Assembly: GCF_000686885.1 (NCBI RefSeq) | Contig: NZ_JMLU01000008.1 | Location: 62,001-126,000, forward strand | Length of the DNA: 64,000 bases | Direction of reading: 5' to 3' | Origin: Flavobacterium sasangense DSM 21067 | GTDB taxonomy: Bacteria; Bacteroidota; Bacteroidia; Flavobacteriales; Flavobacteriaceae | Shown: positions 52,268 to 61,307 of the stretch, piece after piece | How the letters are laid out: the number at the start of each line of letters is the position of its first letter | Position numbering within the stretch: the first letter of the stretch is position 1 | Notes under the pieces: generated by a model | Told to the model about the DNA's origin: nothing | Databases searched by the model: none | The model's input: only the letters and a program-made list of their open reading frames with translations | Translations under genes and position numbers: made by a program

Positions 52268-53411
52268 TTTTGAAATTTGATGGTTTACGTTTTTTGTTTT
52301 TATTGTTGTTCTTTTTCTTAGGTTGATCAAAACGTGTTAAACTGTCTTGTCCTACCACATTTTCGAATTTTTTCTCTACTTCTTGAACAGTTTCCACTAC
52401 ATAATCTTCCAATGCTGCTACATGTTCTTTTTTCTTATTAATCGCTACAATTTCTTTTACTTTTGCAACAGGTAAAACCAACCAATGTGCTGGAGCATTA
52501 GCATAAGAAAACCACATGATTTCTTTGAAAATATCGATTTTCTGGCAATATGCATCGCCTTTTTCGGTATATAATTTCGTATCCATATCGGGCATATCTT
52601 TCAATGCATCCAAATAGGTATCTAATTCATAATTCAAACAACATTTTAATTTACCACATTGTCCGGCTAGTTTTTGTGGATTTAAAGATAACTGTTGGTA
52701 ACGTGCTGCCGAAGTATTCACACTTCTAAAATCGGTTAACCACGTTGAACAACACAATTCTCTTCCGCAAGAACCAATTCCTCCCAAACGAGCGGCTTCT
52801 TGACGGAAACCTACTTGTTTCATCTCGATTCTAATCTTGAATTCTTGTGCAAATTCTTTAATTAATTGACGGAAATCTACACGGTCATTTGCAGTATAAT
52901 AAAACGTTGCTTTAGAGCCATCTCCTTGAAATTCAACATCCGAAATTTTCATTTCTAATTTCAAATGAATAGCGATTTCTCTGGCGCGCATACGAACGGC
53001 TTCTTCCTTATTTCGAGCTTCTGTCCAAATATCGATATCGCGTTGTGATGCTTTTCTGTAAATTTTAGCTAATTCTTTATCGGGATTTTCGCCTTTCTTT
53101 TTCATTTGAATTTTTACCAATTCGCCTGTTAAAGTCACAATTCCGATATCGTGTCCTGGAGATGCTTCAGTAGCGACGATATCTCCAATAGCCAAAGTTA
53201 GTTTTTCTGTATTTCTAAAAAATTCTTTTCTACCATTTTTAAAACGAATTTCGGCCGCATCAAATGGTTCTTGACCACCTGGCAACGTCATGTTTGATAA
53301 CCAATCGAAAACCGAAAGTTTGTTGCAGCTATCGGTGCCGCAAGTCCCGTTATTATTACATCCTTTTGGTGTGCCGTCTTTAGCACCCGTGGAACAGTTT
53401 GTACATGCCAT
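52248..53411 (-). CDS. ricT: PSP1-domain protein, RicT-like
   Basis: 387 residues. First 30 residues hold five cysteines (3, 6, 18, 24, 29). The PSP1 core (about 60-300) includes R-E-L-C-C-S-T-W-L and C-G-K-L-K-C-C-L-N-Y-E, cysteines used for Fe-S binding in the B. subtilis RicT/RicA/RicF complex. The C-terminal tail is Lys/Asn-rich. Function in Bacteroidota is unknown; the RicT role in mRNA processing is inferred. Cotranscribed with gldH and PBP1A. Confidence 0.85.
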   Translation of the reverse strand: MACTNCSTGAKDGTPKGCNNNGTCGTDSCNKLSVFDWLSNMTLPGGQEPFDAAEIRFKNGRKEFFRNTEKLTLAIGDIVATEASPGHDIGIVTLTGELVKIQMKKKGENPDKELAKIYRKASQRDIDIWTEARNKEEAVRMRAREIAIHLKLEMKISDVEFQGDGSKATFYYTANDRVDFRQLIKEFAQEFKIRIEMKQVGFRQEAARLGGIGSCGRELCCSTWLTDFRSVNTSAARYQQLSLNPQKLAGQCGKLKCCLNYELDTYLDALKDMPDMDTKLYTEKGDAYCQKIDIFKEIMWFSYANAPAHWLVLPVAKVKEIVAINKKKEHVAALEDYVVETVQEVEKKFENVVGQDSLTRFDQPKKKNNNKNKKRKPSNFKNVPKKD

Positions 53412-53589
53412 AGTTGAATATATGTTGATTGTCCGTTTGTTGGACTACGTTTCTAAAATGTTTTTGAGCGTAAAGATATTGATTTTTTATGGAAACTTTC
53501 AAAAATCAATATCGAAGTTAACCAAAAAGAAAAAACCTATCTCATTATAAAACGAAATAGGTTTTCATATAGTATTGTAAAACAAAAAA

Positions 53590-53820
53590 TTAAGTTTCTT
53601 TTACAGTAATAATGTGCACCGGACAAGCTTTTGCGGCTAATTCACAATTTTCAACAATCGTATGGTCAGCCGATTTTAAAGTGTGAAAACCTTTGGCATC
53701 AACTGATTTAATTAATACTGATTTTCCGTCTTTTTTGGACATTTGAAATTGTGCGGGTGCCATTTCTACACAATAATTGCAACCAATGCATTTGTCTCTT
53801 TGAAGCGTAACAACGACCAT
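53590..53820 (-). CDS. Single-cluster ferredoxin
   Basis: 76 residues. C-I-G-C-N-Y-C (Cys 11, 14, 17) and A-C-P-V-H (Cys66) make one [4Fe-4S] site; Cys59 is extra. It starts in the stop of trhP (one-base overlap at 53820), so it is translated with it. A small electron carrier; likely supplies electrons to the Fe-S protein TrhP, as judged from the shared operon. Confidence 0.88.
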   Translation of the reverse strand: MVVVTLQRDKCIGCNYCVEMAPAQFQMSKKDGKSVLIKSVDAKGFHTLKSADHTIVENCELAAKACPVHIITVKET

Positions 53821-55061
53821 TAGTTTTCTACAATTTTATACATTTTGTCCGATAAACGAATACGGAACGGCACTTTTAAAGTACAACTATCTCCCTTAGT
53901 TGCTTTTTCAGAAGTGACATCATTCACAAAGAAATCTTCTAAAATTAATTCTTGCGCACCGGTTGACGGACCTGTAATTAAAATCTTATCTCCTTTTTTT
54001 ATGTCGTAAGCTTCGATTTTGAATTCGGCGATGCTTGATTTGGGGAAATAATGCATTCCTTTTCCAACATATACTTTTTTCTGAGTTGCATTGGAACCGG
54101 GATTATCAGACCATTCGCCTAACTTTTGTCCCAAATAATAACCGCTCCAAAAACCACGATTGTAAACGGTTGCCAAGGCTTCCATCCAAGTTTGAATTTT
54201 TTCTTTAGTAAACGTTCCTTCGTAATAAGAATCGATAGCTTCACGATACGTTTTGATAACGGTTGCTACATAATCAGCTGCTCGTCCTCGACCTTCAATT
54301 TTTAAGACTTTTATTCCAGAATCGATAACTTGGTCTAGAAAATCTAGCGTACATAAATCTTTTGGCGACATCATATATTCGTTATCAAGTTCGATTTCAA
54401 AACCAGATTCTTGGTCGATAACGGTATACTTTTTTCGACAATTTTGTTTGCAAGCACCACGATTTGCTGATGAATTATGCGAATGTAAACTCAAATAACA
54501 TTTTCCTGAAACCGCCATACACAAAGCACCGTGACCAAAGATTTCAATTTCTACTAAATTACCACTTGGTCCTTTGATTTGCTCTTTTTCAATGTCATCT
54601 GTGATTTTCTTTACTTGACGCAGACTCAACTCGCGTGACAACACAATTGTATCGGCAAACATCGCGTAGAATTTTACGGTTTCGATGTTAGTTACATTCA
54701 ATTGGGTAGAAATGTGCACTTCTATTCCCATCGTACGAGCTGTCATAATCACCGCTTGGTCGGATGCGATTACAGCTGTAATTCCCGCTTCTTTGGCTTT
54801 GGTTAAAAGCGTTTTTACAATCGATAAATCATGATCGTAAATAATGGTATTCAAAGTTAGATAGGTTCTAACGTTTTTTTCGTTGCAACGACGCGCAATT
54901 TCTGGTAAATCATCTAAAACGAAATTTACTGTTGCTCTTGCACGCATGTTTAATTGTTCGACACCAAAATAAATCGAGTCGCAACCATTATCTAAAGCTG
55001 CTTGCATCGATTCGAAATTTCCTGCAGGCGCCATTAATTCTATTCTTCCAGAAGTTGTCAT
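53820..55061 (-). CDS. trhP: tRNA hydroxylation protein TrhP, peptidase U32 family
   Basis: 413 residues. U32 TIM-barrel (about 10-260) with signature G-H-G-A-L-C-M-A-V-S-G-K-C and four cysteines (181, 188, 204, 208) that bind a [4Fe-4S] cluster. E. coli TrhP (YegQ) makes 5-hydroxyuridine at tRNA U34 with prephenate. The C-terminal domain, 328-413, closely matches the C-terminus of the adjacent TrhO. Shares one base with trhO and one with the ferredoxin gene. Confidence 0.9.
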   Translation of the reverse strand: MTTSGRIELMAPAGNFESMQAALDNGCDSIYFGVEQLNMRARATVNFVLDDLPEIARRCNEKNVRTYLTLNTIIYDHDLSIVKTLLTKAKEAGITAVIASDQAVIMTARTMGIEVHISTQLNVTNIETVKFYAMFADTIVLSRELSLRQVKKITDDIEKEQIKGPSGNLVEIEIFGHGALCMAVSGKCYLSLHSHNSSANRGACKQNCRKKYTVIDQESGFEIELDNEYMMSPKDLCTLDFLDQVIDSGIKVLKIEGRGRAADYVATVIKTYREAIDSYYEGTFTKEKIQTWMEALATVYNRGFWSGYYLGQKLGEWSDNPGSNATQKKVYVGKGMHYFPKSSIAEFKIEAYDIKKGDKILITGPSTGAQELILEDFFVNDVTSEKATKGDSCTLKVPFRIRLSDKMYKIVEN

Positions 55062-56419
55062 TAGTTGATAATTTTAAATAACTTATCGGATAATCTTACT
55101 CTAAAAGGCACTTCGAAGGTTACTTTATCGCCAACTTTTGCAGAAGAATTTTCTATTCCGTTTACGAACATTTTTTCTAAAACCAATTCTTGATTTCCAG
55201 TTGTTGGTCCAGAAATTAAAATTCTATCTCCAACATTAAGTTCTTGGTTTTCTATAACGAAAAGTCCTACTTGTGCTTTCACATAATAATGTTCGGCTTT
55301 ACCAAGCAATACTTTTTTTACTTTTATTTTCTGACGAATGTCTTTTGTTTTTTCGGCTACAGCCAAAGGTTTGTCTGACAATTCTCCTGAATGCTTGAAT
55401 TTCAAATTTTCCGATTTTCCTTTGCGGAAAACTTTATTTCCAACTTGTTTTCCTCTTCGAAGTTTCACTTGTTCGGCTAATGGCAAATGTGTGATTTCTA
55501 AACATTCGGTTGAACAACAATTTTCCATAGCTGCTTTACATTCGTCACATTGGATGAATAATAAATGACAACCATCGTTTAAACAATTCGTGTGATTATC
55601 GCATGGTTTTCCGCATTGGTGACATTGTGAAACGATATCATCGGTAATTCTTTCACCTAATCTGTGGTCGAAAACGAAATTCTTTCCGATGAATTTACTT
55701 TCTAAGTTTTCTTCTTTGATTTGTTTGGCGTAATTGATAATTCCTCCTTCTAATTGGAAAACATTTTTAAAACCTTGGTGTTTGAAATACGCCGATGCTT
55801 TCTCGCAACGAATTCCTCCGGTGCAATACATCACCAAGTTTTTATCTTCTTTGAAATCTTTTAATTGTTCGTTGATAATAGGTAACGATTCACGAAAAGT
55901 TTCCACATCTGGTGTAATTGCGCCTTTAAAATGACCGATTTCACTTTCGTAATGGTTTCTAAAATCAACAACAATAGTGTTTGGATCTTCTAAAATTTGA
56001 TTGAATTCTTTCGCTTTTAAATGCACTCCGATATTGGTTACATCAAAAGTTTCGTCGTTCAAACCGTCGGCTACAATTTTGTCTCGAACTTTTACAGTTA
56101 ATTTTAAAAACGAATGATCGTCATGTTCTACGGCAACATTCAAACGAATGCCACGCATAAAATCATATGCTTCTAAAGTTTCTCTAAAAGCTTCAAAGTT
56201 TTCGGCTGGAACCGACATTTGAGCATTGATACCTTCTTTGGCTACATAGGTACGACCAAGAGCATCGAGTTTGTTCCATTCGATAAATAAATCGTCGCGA
56301 AATTTTTTGGGATCTTCAATTTTGGCATACGCATAGAAAGATAATGTAAGACGTTGTTTTCCTGCCTCATCAATTAACTGAGCTCTTTCTTCTGCGCTTA
56401 AGGTGTTATACAGTTGCAT
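55061..56419 (-). CDS. trhO: tRNA uridine(34) hydroxylase TrhO with U32-type C-terminal domain
   Basis: 452 residues, about 100 longer than E. coli TrhO (350). N-terminal acylphosphatase-like part, rhodanese domain with catalytic V-M-Y-C-T-G-G-I-R-C (Cys199, 205), then a Cys-rich zinc-type region (about 266-306). Residues 368-452 form an extra domain that is 43 of 84 identical, without gaps, to the end of TrhP. TrhO uses O2 to hydroxylate U34 of tRNA, the same product as TrhP. Confidence 0.92.
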   Translation of the reverse strand: MQLYNTLSAEERAQLIDEAGKQRLTLSFYAYAKIEDPKKFRDDLFIEWNKLDALGRTYVAKEGINAQMSVPAENFEAFRETLEAYDFMRGIRLNVAVEHDDHSFLKLTVKVRDKIVADGLNDETFDVTNIGVHLKAKEFNQILEDPNTIVVDFRNHYESEIGHFKGAITPDVETFRESLPIINEQLKDFKEDKNLVMYCTGGIRCEKASAYFKHQGFKNVFQLEGGIINYAKQIKEENLESKFIGKNFVFDHRLGERITDDIVSQCHQCGKPCDNHTNCLNDGCHLLFIQCDECKAAMENCCSTECLEITHLPLAEQVKLRRGKQVGNKVFRKGKSENLKFKHSGELSDKPLAVAEKTKDIRQKIKVKKVLLGKAEHYYVKAQVGLFVIENQELNVGDRILISGPTTGNQELVLEKMFVNGIENSSAKVGDKVTFEVPFRVRLSDKLFKIIN

Positions 56420-56567
56420 GCTATAAACGTTTTAAGGTTAGAGACGCGATTAATCACGTCTGTACAGAAATATGTTAAGAATTCTAAATGGAAGAATTCG
56501 GGCACAAAGGTAATAAAATTGATTAAAAATCAAATCTTTAAATGAATTGGAAAACATATTAACAATT

Positions 56568-56598
56568 TTTGGCACAATTGAAAAAAGCTGTATTTTTA
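56568..56598 (+). promoter_or_regulatory. recA promoter
   Basis: TTTG at 56568-56571, a 19-base spacer, then TATTTTTA at 56591-56598, close to TTTG-N19-TAnnTTTG. The leader would be about 35 bases. Confidence 0.65.
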
Positions 56599-56635
56599 CA
56601 AAAAAAGAATTGTAATCAATTTAAAGCCAAATATT

Positions 56636-57640
56636 ATGAGTTCAGACAAAGAAGCAAAATTAAAAGCCTTACAACTAACATTAGACAAACTTGACAAAAC
56701 ATACGGAAAAGGAACCGTAATGAAACTAGGTGATAGCGCTGTTGAAGAAGTAGAAGCTATTCCTACAGGTTCGTTAGGTGTTGATTTAGCGCTTGGAGTA
56801 AATGGATATCCAAGAGGTAGAATCATAGAAATCTACGGACCAGAATCGTCAGGTAAAACTACGTTAACATTACACGCCATAGCTGAAGCTCAAAAAGCAG
56901 GAGGAATTGCAGCATTTATTGATGCAGAACATGCATTTGACCGTTTTTATGCTGAAAAATTAGGGGTTGATATCGACAATTTAATTATTTCACAACCTGA
57001 TAATGGTGAACAAGCATTAGAAATTGCTGAAAGTTTAATTCGTTCAGGAGCGGTTGATGTTGTAGTAATTGACTCGGTTGCTGCTTTAACGCCAAAAAGC
57101 GAAATTGAAGGCGACATGGGTGATTCTAAAATGGGATTACACGCACGTTTAATGTCGCAAGCGTTGAGAAAATTAACAGGAACTATTCACAAAACCAATT
57201 GTACGGTTTTCTTCATTAACCAATTACGTGATAAGATTGGGGTAATGTTTGGAAGTCCAGAAACTACAACTGGAGGAAATGCCTTGAAATTTTATGCTTC
57301 GGTTCGTATTGATATTCGTAAATCAACTCAAATTAAAGATGGTGAAAACGTTATTGGTAACAGAACTAAAGTTAAAATTGTAAAAAATAAAGTAGCACCA
57401 CCTTTTAGAACAGCAGAATTTGATATTATGTATGGTGAAGGAATTTCAAAAGTAGGTGAAGTTTTAGACTTAGCTGTAGAATTTGAAATCATCAAAAAAA
57501 GTGGTTCTTGGTTTAGTTACGGAGAAACGAAATTAGGTCAAGGTCGAGATGCTGTAAAAGCATTAATCAAAGACAATCCAGAATTAATGGACGAACTAGA
57601 ACAAAAAATTAAAGAGCTTATCAAAGAAAATAACGCTTAA
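56636..57640 (+). CDS. recA: Recombinase RecA
   Basis: 334 residues. Walker [10 protein letters not shown], Walker [12 protein letters not shown]2 [10 protein letters not shown] and the C-terminal acidic end. It forms the recombination filament on single-stranded DNA and mediates strand exchange. It is monocistronic, with its own promoter and a terminator. No LexA box is visible in the leader. Confidence 0.98.
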   Translation: MSSDKEAKLKALQLTLDKLDKTYGKGTVMKLGDSAVEEVEAIPTGSLGVDLALGVNGYPRGRIIEIYGPESSGKTTLTLHAIAEAQKAGGIAAFIDAEHAFDRFYAEKLGVDIDNLIISQPDNGEQALEIAESLIRSGAVDVVVIDSVAALTPKSEIEGDMGDSKMGLHARLMSQALRKLTGTIHKTNCTVFFINQLRDKIGVMFGSPETTTGGNALKFYASVRIDIRKSTQIKDGENVIGNRTKVKIVKNKVAPPFRTAEFDIMYGEGISKVGEVLDLAVEFEIIKKSGSWFSYGETKLGQGRDAVKALIKDNPELMDELEQKIKELIKENNA

Positions 57641-57646
57641 AAATTA

Positions 57647-57673
57647 AATCACGCCTTGAGCGTGATTTTTTTT
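57647..57673 (+). terminator. Intrinsic terminator after recA
   Basis: AATCACGC, loop CTTGA, GCGTGATT, then a run of seven T. Confidence 0.92.
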
Positions 57674-57731
57674 GTAATTTAACGCAACCTTTTAAAAAAA
57701 TTTGAATCTAACAATTAAAGAAGAAATCAAA

Positions 57732-58139
57732 ATGAAGAAATTTGTATTACTGTTAAGTGTTTTGTTTTTATTTAACTCATGTAACATGGATGACAATGGT
57801 GATGATTTTCAGTATGTATTATTACCCGTTGCTTCTGTTGAAATTCCGACAGAATTTGAGTTAGGAGAAACCTATAATATTGTTGTAAGATACTACAGAC
57901 CTACTACTTGTCACGCCTTTGATGGCTTTTATTATGAGAAAGATTTAAACATACGAACTATTGCGGTGCAAAATATTGTTTTTAATCAAAACAATTGTGA
58001 ACCATTGACTGATGTGTTAGTTGAAGAAAATTTAGAATTTCATGTAACTAATAATGGAAGCTACATATTTAAGTTTTGGCAAGGTAAAGATAGTAACGGG
58101 CAAGATATTTTCTTGGAATATGAAATACCTGTAATTTAA
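57732..58139 (+). CDS. Lipoprotein of unknown function
   Basis: 135 residues from the ATG at 57732; lipobox N-S-C (signal peptide M-K-K-F-V-L-L-L-S-V-L-F-L-F-N-S-C). The earlier TTG at 57702 would add a charged, unlikely signal. The mature part is Asn/Asp-rich with a single beta-sandwich-like stretch (F-E-L-G-E-T-Y-N-I-V-V-R) and two further cysteines. Thirteen bases before the sigma factor gene, so probably in the same transcript. Confidence 0.72.
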   Translation: MKKFVLLLSVLFLFNSCNMDDNGDDFQYVLLPVASVEIPTEFELGETYNIVVRYYRPTTCHAFDGFYYEKDLNIRTIAVQNIVFNQNNCEPLTDVLVEENLEFHVTNNGSYIFKFWQGKDSNGQDIFLEYEIPVI

Positions 58140-58152
58140 AAAAAATAAGCTT

Positions 58153-58695
58153 TTGATAATCGAGCAACTCATACATGAATGTACTAAGAATAATATCAAA
58201 TCGCAAGAGCAACTTTATAAATTATTAGCGCCGAAGTTGTTTGCTGTGTGTTTGAAGTATTCGCGTAACTATGAAGAAGCTCAAGATAATTTACAAGAAA
58301 GTTTTTTAGTAATTTTTGAGAAAATTGGTCAATTTAAAAATACAGGATCATTTGAAGGTTGGGCAAAACGTATAGTAATTAATTATGTTTTACAACAATA
58401 TCGAAATCAAAAAATATTTGAAATAATATCTGAAAAAATTGCTGTTGAAGAAGAAGTTGAAATTGACGATGAAAATGTAAGCTTAGAGTTTTTAACTAAG
58501 ATAATTCAAGAATTACCAGACCGCTACAGATTGGTTTTTAATTTATATGTGATTGATGATTATTCGCATAAAGAAATAGCAGAAATGTTGGGTATTACTA
58601 TTGGAACATCAAAATCTAATCTAGCCCGCGCGAAAGCAATTTTAAAACAAAAAATTGAATTGAATAATAGCTATTCAATTAAGAAGACAAAATGA
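58153..58695 (+). CDS. ECF RNA polymerase sigma factor
   Basis: 180 residues, TTG start at 58153. Sigma-2 region with L-Y-K-L-L-A-P-K-L-F and D-N-L-Q-E-S-F, sigma-4 with L-P-D-R-Y-R-L-V-F and an HTH Y-S-H-K-E-I-A-E-M-L-G-I. Overlaps the next gene by four bases (ATGA), so the two are coupled. The next gene has the anti-sigma-like N-terminus. Confidence 0.92.
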   Translation: MIIEQLIHECTKNNIKSQEQLYKLLAPKLFAVCLKYSRNYEEAQDNLQESFLVIFEKIGQFKNTGSFEGWAKRIVINYVLQQYRNQKIFEIISEKIAVEEEVEIDDENVSLEFLTKIIQELPDRYRLVFNLYVIDDYSHKEIAEMLGITIGTSKSNLARAKAILKQKIELNNSYSIKKTK

Positions 58696-60347
58696 AAGAG
58701 CAAAAAAATATAGAACGTTTATTCCAAGAAAAATTCAAAGACTTTGAAGCTATTCCGCCTCAAGGATCTTGGGATTCAATTGCTTCTAAATTAAATGAGA
58801 AGAAAAAGAAAAAAAGAATTGTACCGTTTTGGTTTCAAGTATCCGGAATTGCTGCTTCATTGTTAATTATTGGAACGCTAATTTGGAATTTTCAATCAGA
58901 GGACAATGAAATCATACTAAATAATAATAAAACAGTCGTTGGCGTTGATAAAGAAAATACTACTCGTGGAAATTCAGAAAAAAATAAAATTTCATCAGAC
59001 AACGAAAACAATCAAAATACAATAAAAGAAAATCAAACTAATTCTTCAGAAAATAATAAAAAGCAATTTGATTCTAATTTAATAAATCTAGAAAAATCGA
59101 ATACTAAAGTGGTTTCGAACGAAAATCAAAATACTCGTTCAAGCAAAAAAAACAATAATATTAATTTATCTGGAAACAAAAAACGATTTAACAACAATAT
59201 AAAAGAGTCAAATAATACAGTTGTTTCTAACTCTAAAACTAACAAAACAAAAAGAAGTAAATCATCAATTAAAAATAACGATAACTACAATCTAATTGCT
59301 GATACTGAAAATTATAAAACAACTAAATTAGTTTCAAACAAAAAAACAAAGAACATTAAATCTAAAAAAGAGACCATAGATTCTGACAAAATAAATTCTT
59401 TTTTTGATAAAACTGAAACCATAACAAATTACGTAAATACAACTAATGATTCTCTAACAGAAAAAACTATTGACACGGGAAGTGTTATATTAACTTCTGT
59501 TGAAGACATCATTAATAACGATAGTACGCTAGTGGCTGAAATTTCTCCAGAAATTAATTCCCTAGAAGTATTGCTCAAAGAAAAAGAGGCTGGGAAAAAT
59601 GAAGATGAAAAAGAAAAGAAAAAAAGAGATAAATGGGCGATAAGCACAAACGCATCGCCTGTTTATTTCAATTCTTTAGCTGAAGGTTCGTCTTTAGATC
59701 AAGAATTTGAAACGAATAGTAAAAACTACTCAACCACTTACAGTTATGGTGTAACAGGAATTTACAGCATTTCTAATAAAGTAAGTATTAGAACGGGAAT
59801 AAATAATATTCTATTTAGTTATAATACAAATGATGTTGTTTATGAAAGTAAACTAAGTGCTACTTCTGCTAGTAATAATGTAGAAGCAATCACAAGAAAT
59901 GCACAGGGAAATAACATGAATTTTTATTCTAAAAACAGCAATCAAAATAGTTTAAATGAGGATGTAGAAAACTTCACTCAAGAAAACATTGGTGCTTTAA
60001 AACAAGATATAAACTATATTGAAGTACCTGTTGAATTAAGTTATAAATTACTAGACAAAAAATTTGGAATAGAAGTAATTGGAGGGATGAGTACCTTGTT
60101 TTTAAATAACAATACTGTTTTACTAGTTACTGACGGAATGGAAATGAATGTAGGAAAGGCAAATAATCTAAACAATATACATTTTAGTAGTAATGTCGGT
60201 TTGGGTTTTAAATATAATTTTTGGAAAAGCTTTAATGCCAATTTCCAACCTATGTTTAAATACCAAATCAATACTTTTAGTGAAAACTCTGGTAACTTCA
60301 AGCCTTATTTTATCGGTTTATATACCGGAGTTAGTTTTAGTTTTTAA
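58692..60347 (+). CDS. Membrane-anchored protein with C-terminal beta-barrel domain, ECF partner
   Basis: 551 residues: short N-terminal cytoplasmic part (about 1-45, E-Q-K-N-I-E-R-L-F-Q-E-K-F) typical of Bacteroidota anti-sigma-like proteins, a TM helix (about 47-66), a long Asn/Lys/Ser-rich low-complexity region (about 70-290), then an outer-membrane-type beta-barrel (about 315-551). The last strand ends G-V-S-F-S-F. Coupled to the sigma gene, so it probably controls it. The linker could span the periplasm between inner and outer membrane. Confidence 0.78.
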   Translation: MKEQKNIERLFQEKFKDFEAIPPQGSWDSIASKLNEKKKKKRIVPFWFQVSGIAASLLIIGTLIWNFQSEDNEIILNNNKTVVGVDKENTTRGNSEKNKISSDNENNQNTIKENQTNSSENNKKQFDSNLINLEKSNTKVVSNENQNTRSSKKNNNINLSGNKKRFNNNIKESNNTVVSNSKTNKTKRSKSSIKNNDNYNLIADTENYKTTKLVSNKKTKNIKSKKETIDSDKINSFFDKTETITNYVNTTNDSLTEKTIDTGSVILTSVEDIINNDSTLVAEISPEINSLEVLLKEKEAGKNEDEKEKKKRDKWAISTNASPVYFNSLAEGSSLDQEFETNSKNYSTTYSYGVTGIYSISNKVSIRTGINNILFSYNTNDVVYESKLSATSASNNVEAITRNAQGNNMNFYSKNSNQNSLNEDVENFTQENIGALKQDINYIEVPVELSYKLLDKKFGIEVIGGMSTLFLNNNTVLLVTDGMEMNVGKANNLNNIHFSSNVGLGFKYNFWKSFNANFQPMFKYQINTFSENSGNFKPYFIGLYTGVSFSF

Positions 60348-60411
60348 GCTTTGTTGGTTAAGCTTAAAATTTTTAGTTAAGTTGTTTCTTTTCTAGTTAA
60401 AATGAAACTGA

Positions 60412-60438
60412 GAAAGTCCAAATGCGTTTGGACTTTTT
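60412..60438. terminator. Bidirectional terminator
   Basis: AAAGTCCAAA / TTTGGACTTT with loop TGCG, then T-run; between converging genes. Confidence 0.9.
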
Positions 60439-61178
60439 TATTTTAAATCCTCCAATAAAGGTTGTAAAATAATTTCTCTTACTTGTTGTTTCAGAGCATT
60501 TTTATCTTCTAAGGTTTTTCCTTTGGTTTCAATTATCGGATAAATTTTAGCACGCATTTTTCCTGGACTTCCACTGAAAAAAGTATAAGAAAAACGTTTT
60601 TTGTTATCGAAAAAAACCATTGGAACAATAGGTAATCCGTGTTCTAAAGCAATTCTGAAAGCTCCGTCTTTGAATTCGTCTAAAACAATATGCTCTTCTG
60701 GAACACCGCCTTCTGGAAAAATACAAATGCTCAATCCTTGGTGAATTCTTTTTTGCGCACGTTCAAAAACCGCATAGCGACTTTTACTACTACTTCTATC
60801 AACCAAAATACAAACACGTTTATAGATAAATCCAAATAGTGGAATCTTAGCCAATTCTTTCTTTCCTACAAAAACAAAAGGGTGATTTTTAACCGCAATC
60901 AACATCAACATAATATCGGTCATGGAAGTATGATTAGCAACTAGCATATAACTTTTGCCATCTTCAAAAACTTCATCGCCTTCGATAGAATAATTAAATC
61001 CCATTCCAATTAAAATAATCTTAGACCATAACCTCGCAATTTTAAAAAATAATGGATAGGTCTTTTCGCTTAAGATCGTAGCCAAAATAAATGGAAACAA
61101 AACAATAATTGGAACTAAAACCAAAATGTAAAACCAAATGCGATATAATAATGTAAGCGGATATTTTAAAAATTTCAT
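60438..61178 (-). CDS. Lysophospholipid acyltransferase, PlsC family (second copy)
   Basis: 246 residues. N-terminal TM (about 10-35), then N-H-T-S-M-T-D (motif I) and F-P-E-G-G-V-P-E (motif III). Functions as an acyltransferase in phospholipid synthesis. It differs from the paralogue at 13234 in both motifs. Single gene; ends at the shared terminator. Confidence 0.88.
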   Translation of the reverse strand: MKFLKYPLTLLYRIWFYILVLVPIIVLFPFILATILSEKTYPLFFKIARLWSKIILIGMGFNYSIEGDEVFEDGKSYMLVANHTSMTDIMLMLIAVKNHPFVFVGKKELAKIPLFGFIYKRVCILVDRSSSKSRYAVFERAQKRIHQGLSICIFPEGGVPEEHIVLDEFKDGAFRIALEHGLPIVPMVFFDNKKRFSYTFFSGSPGKMRAKIYPIIETKGKTLEDKNALKQQVREIILQPLLEDLK

Positions 61179-61307
61179 TAAGCGTGATTATTTGATTTCC
61201 AAAAGTAATCATTTATATAAAACCTATCTCTTTTTACTTTTCTGTTTTTACTTTACATTTGCAATTCTAAATAACAACTTAGCAACGCATAGCGTTAAAA
61301 AACAACA

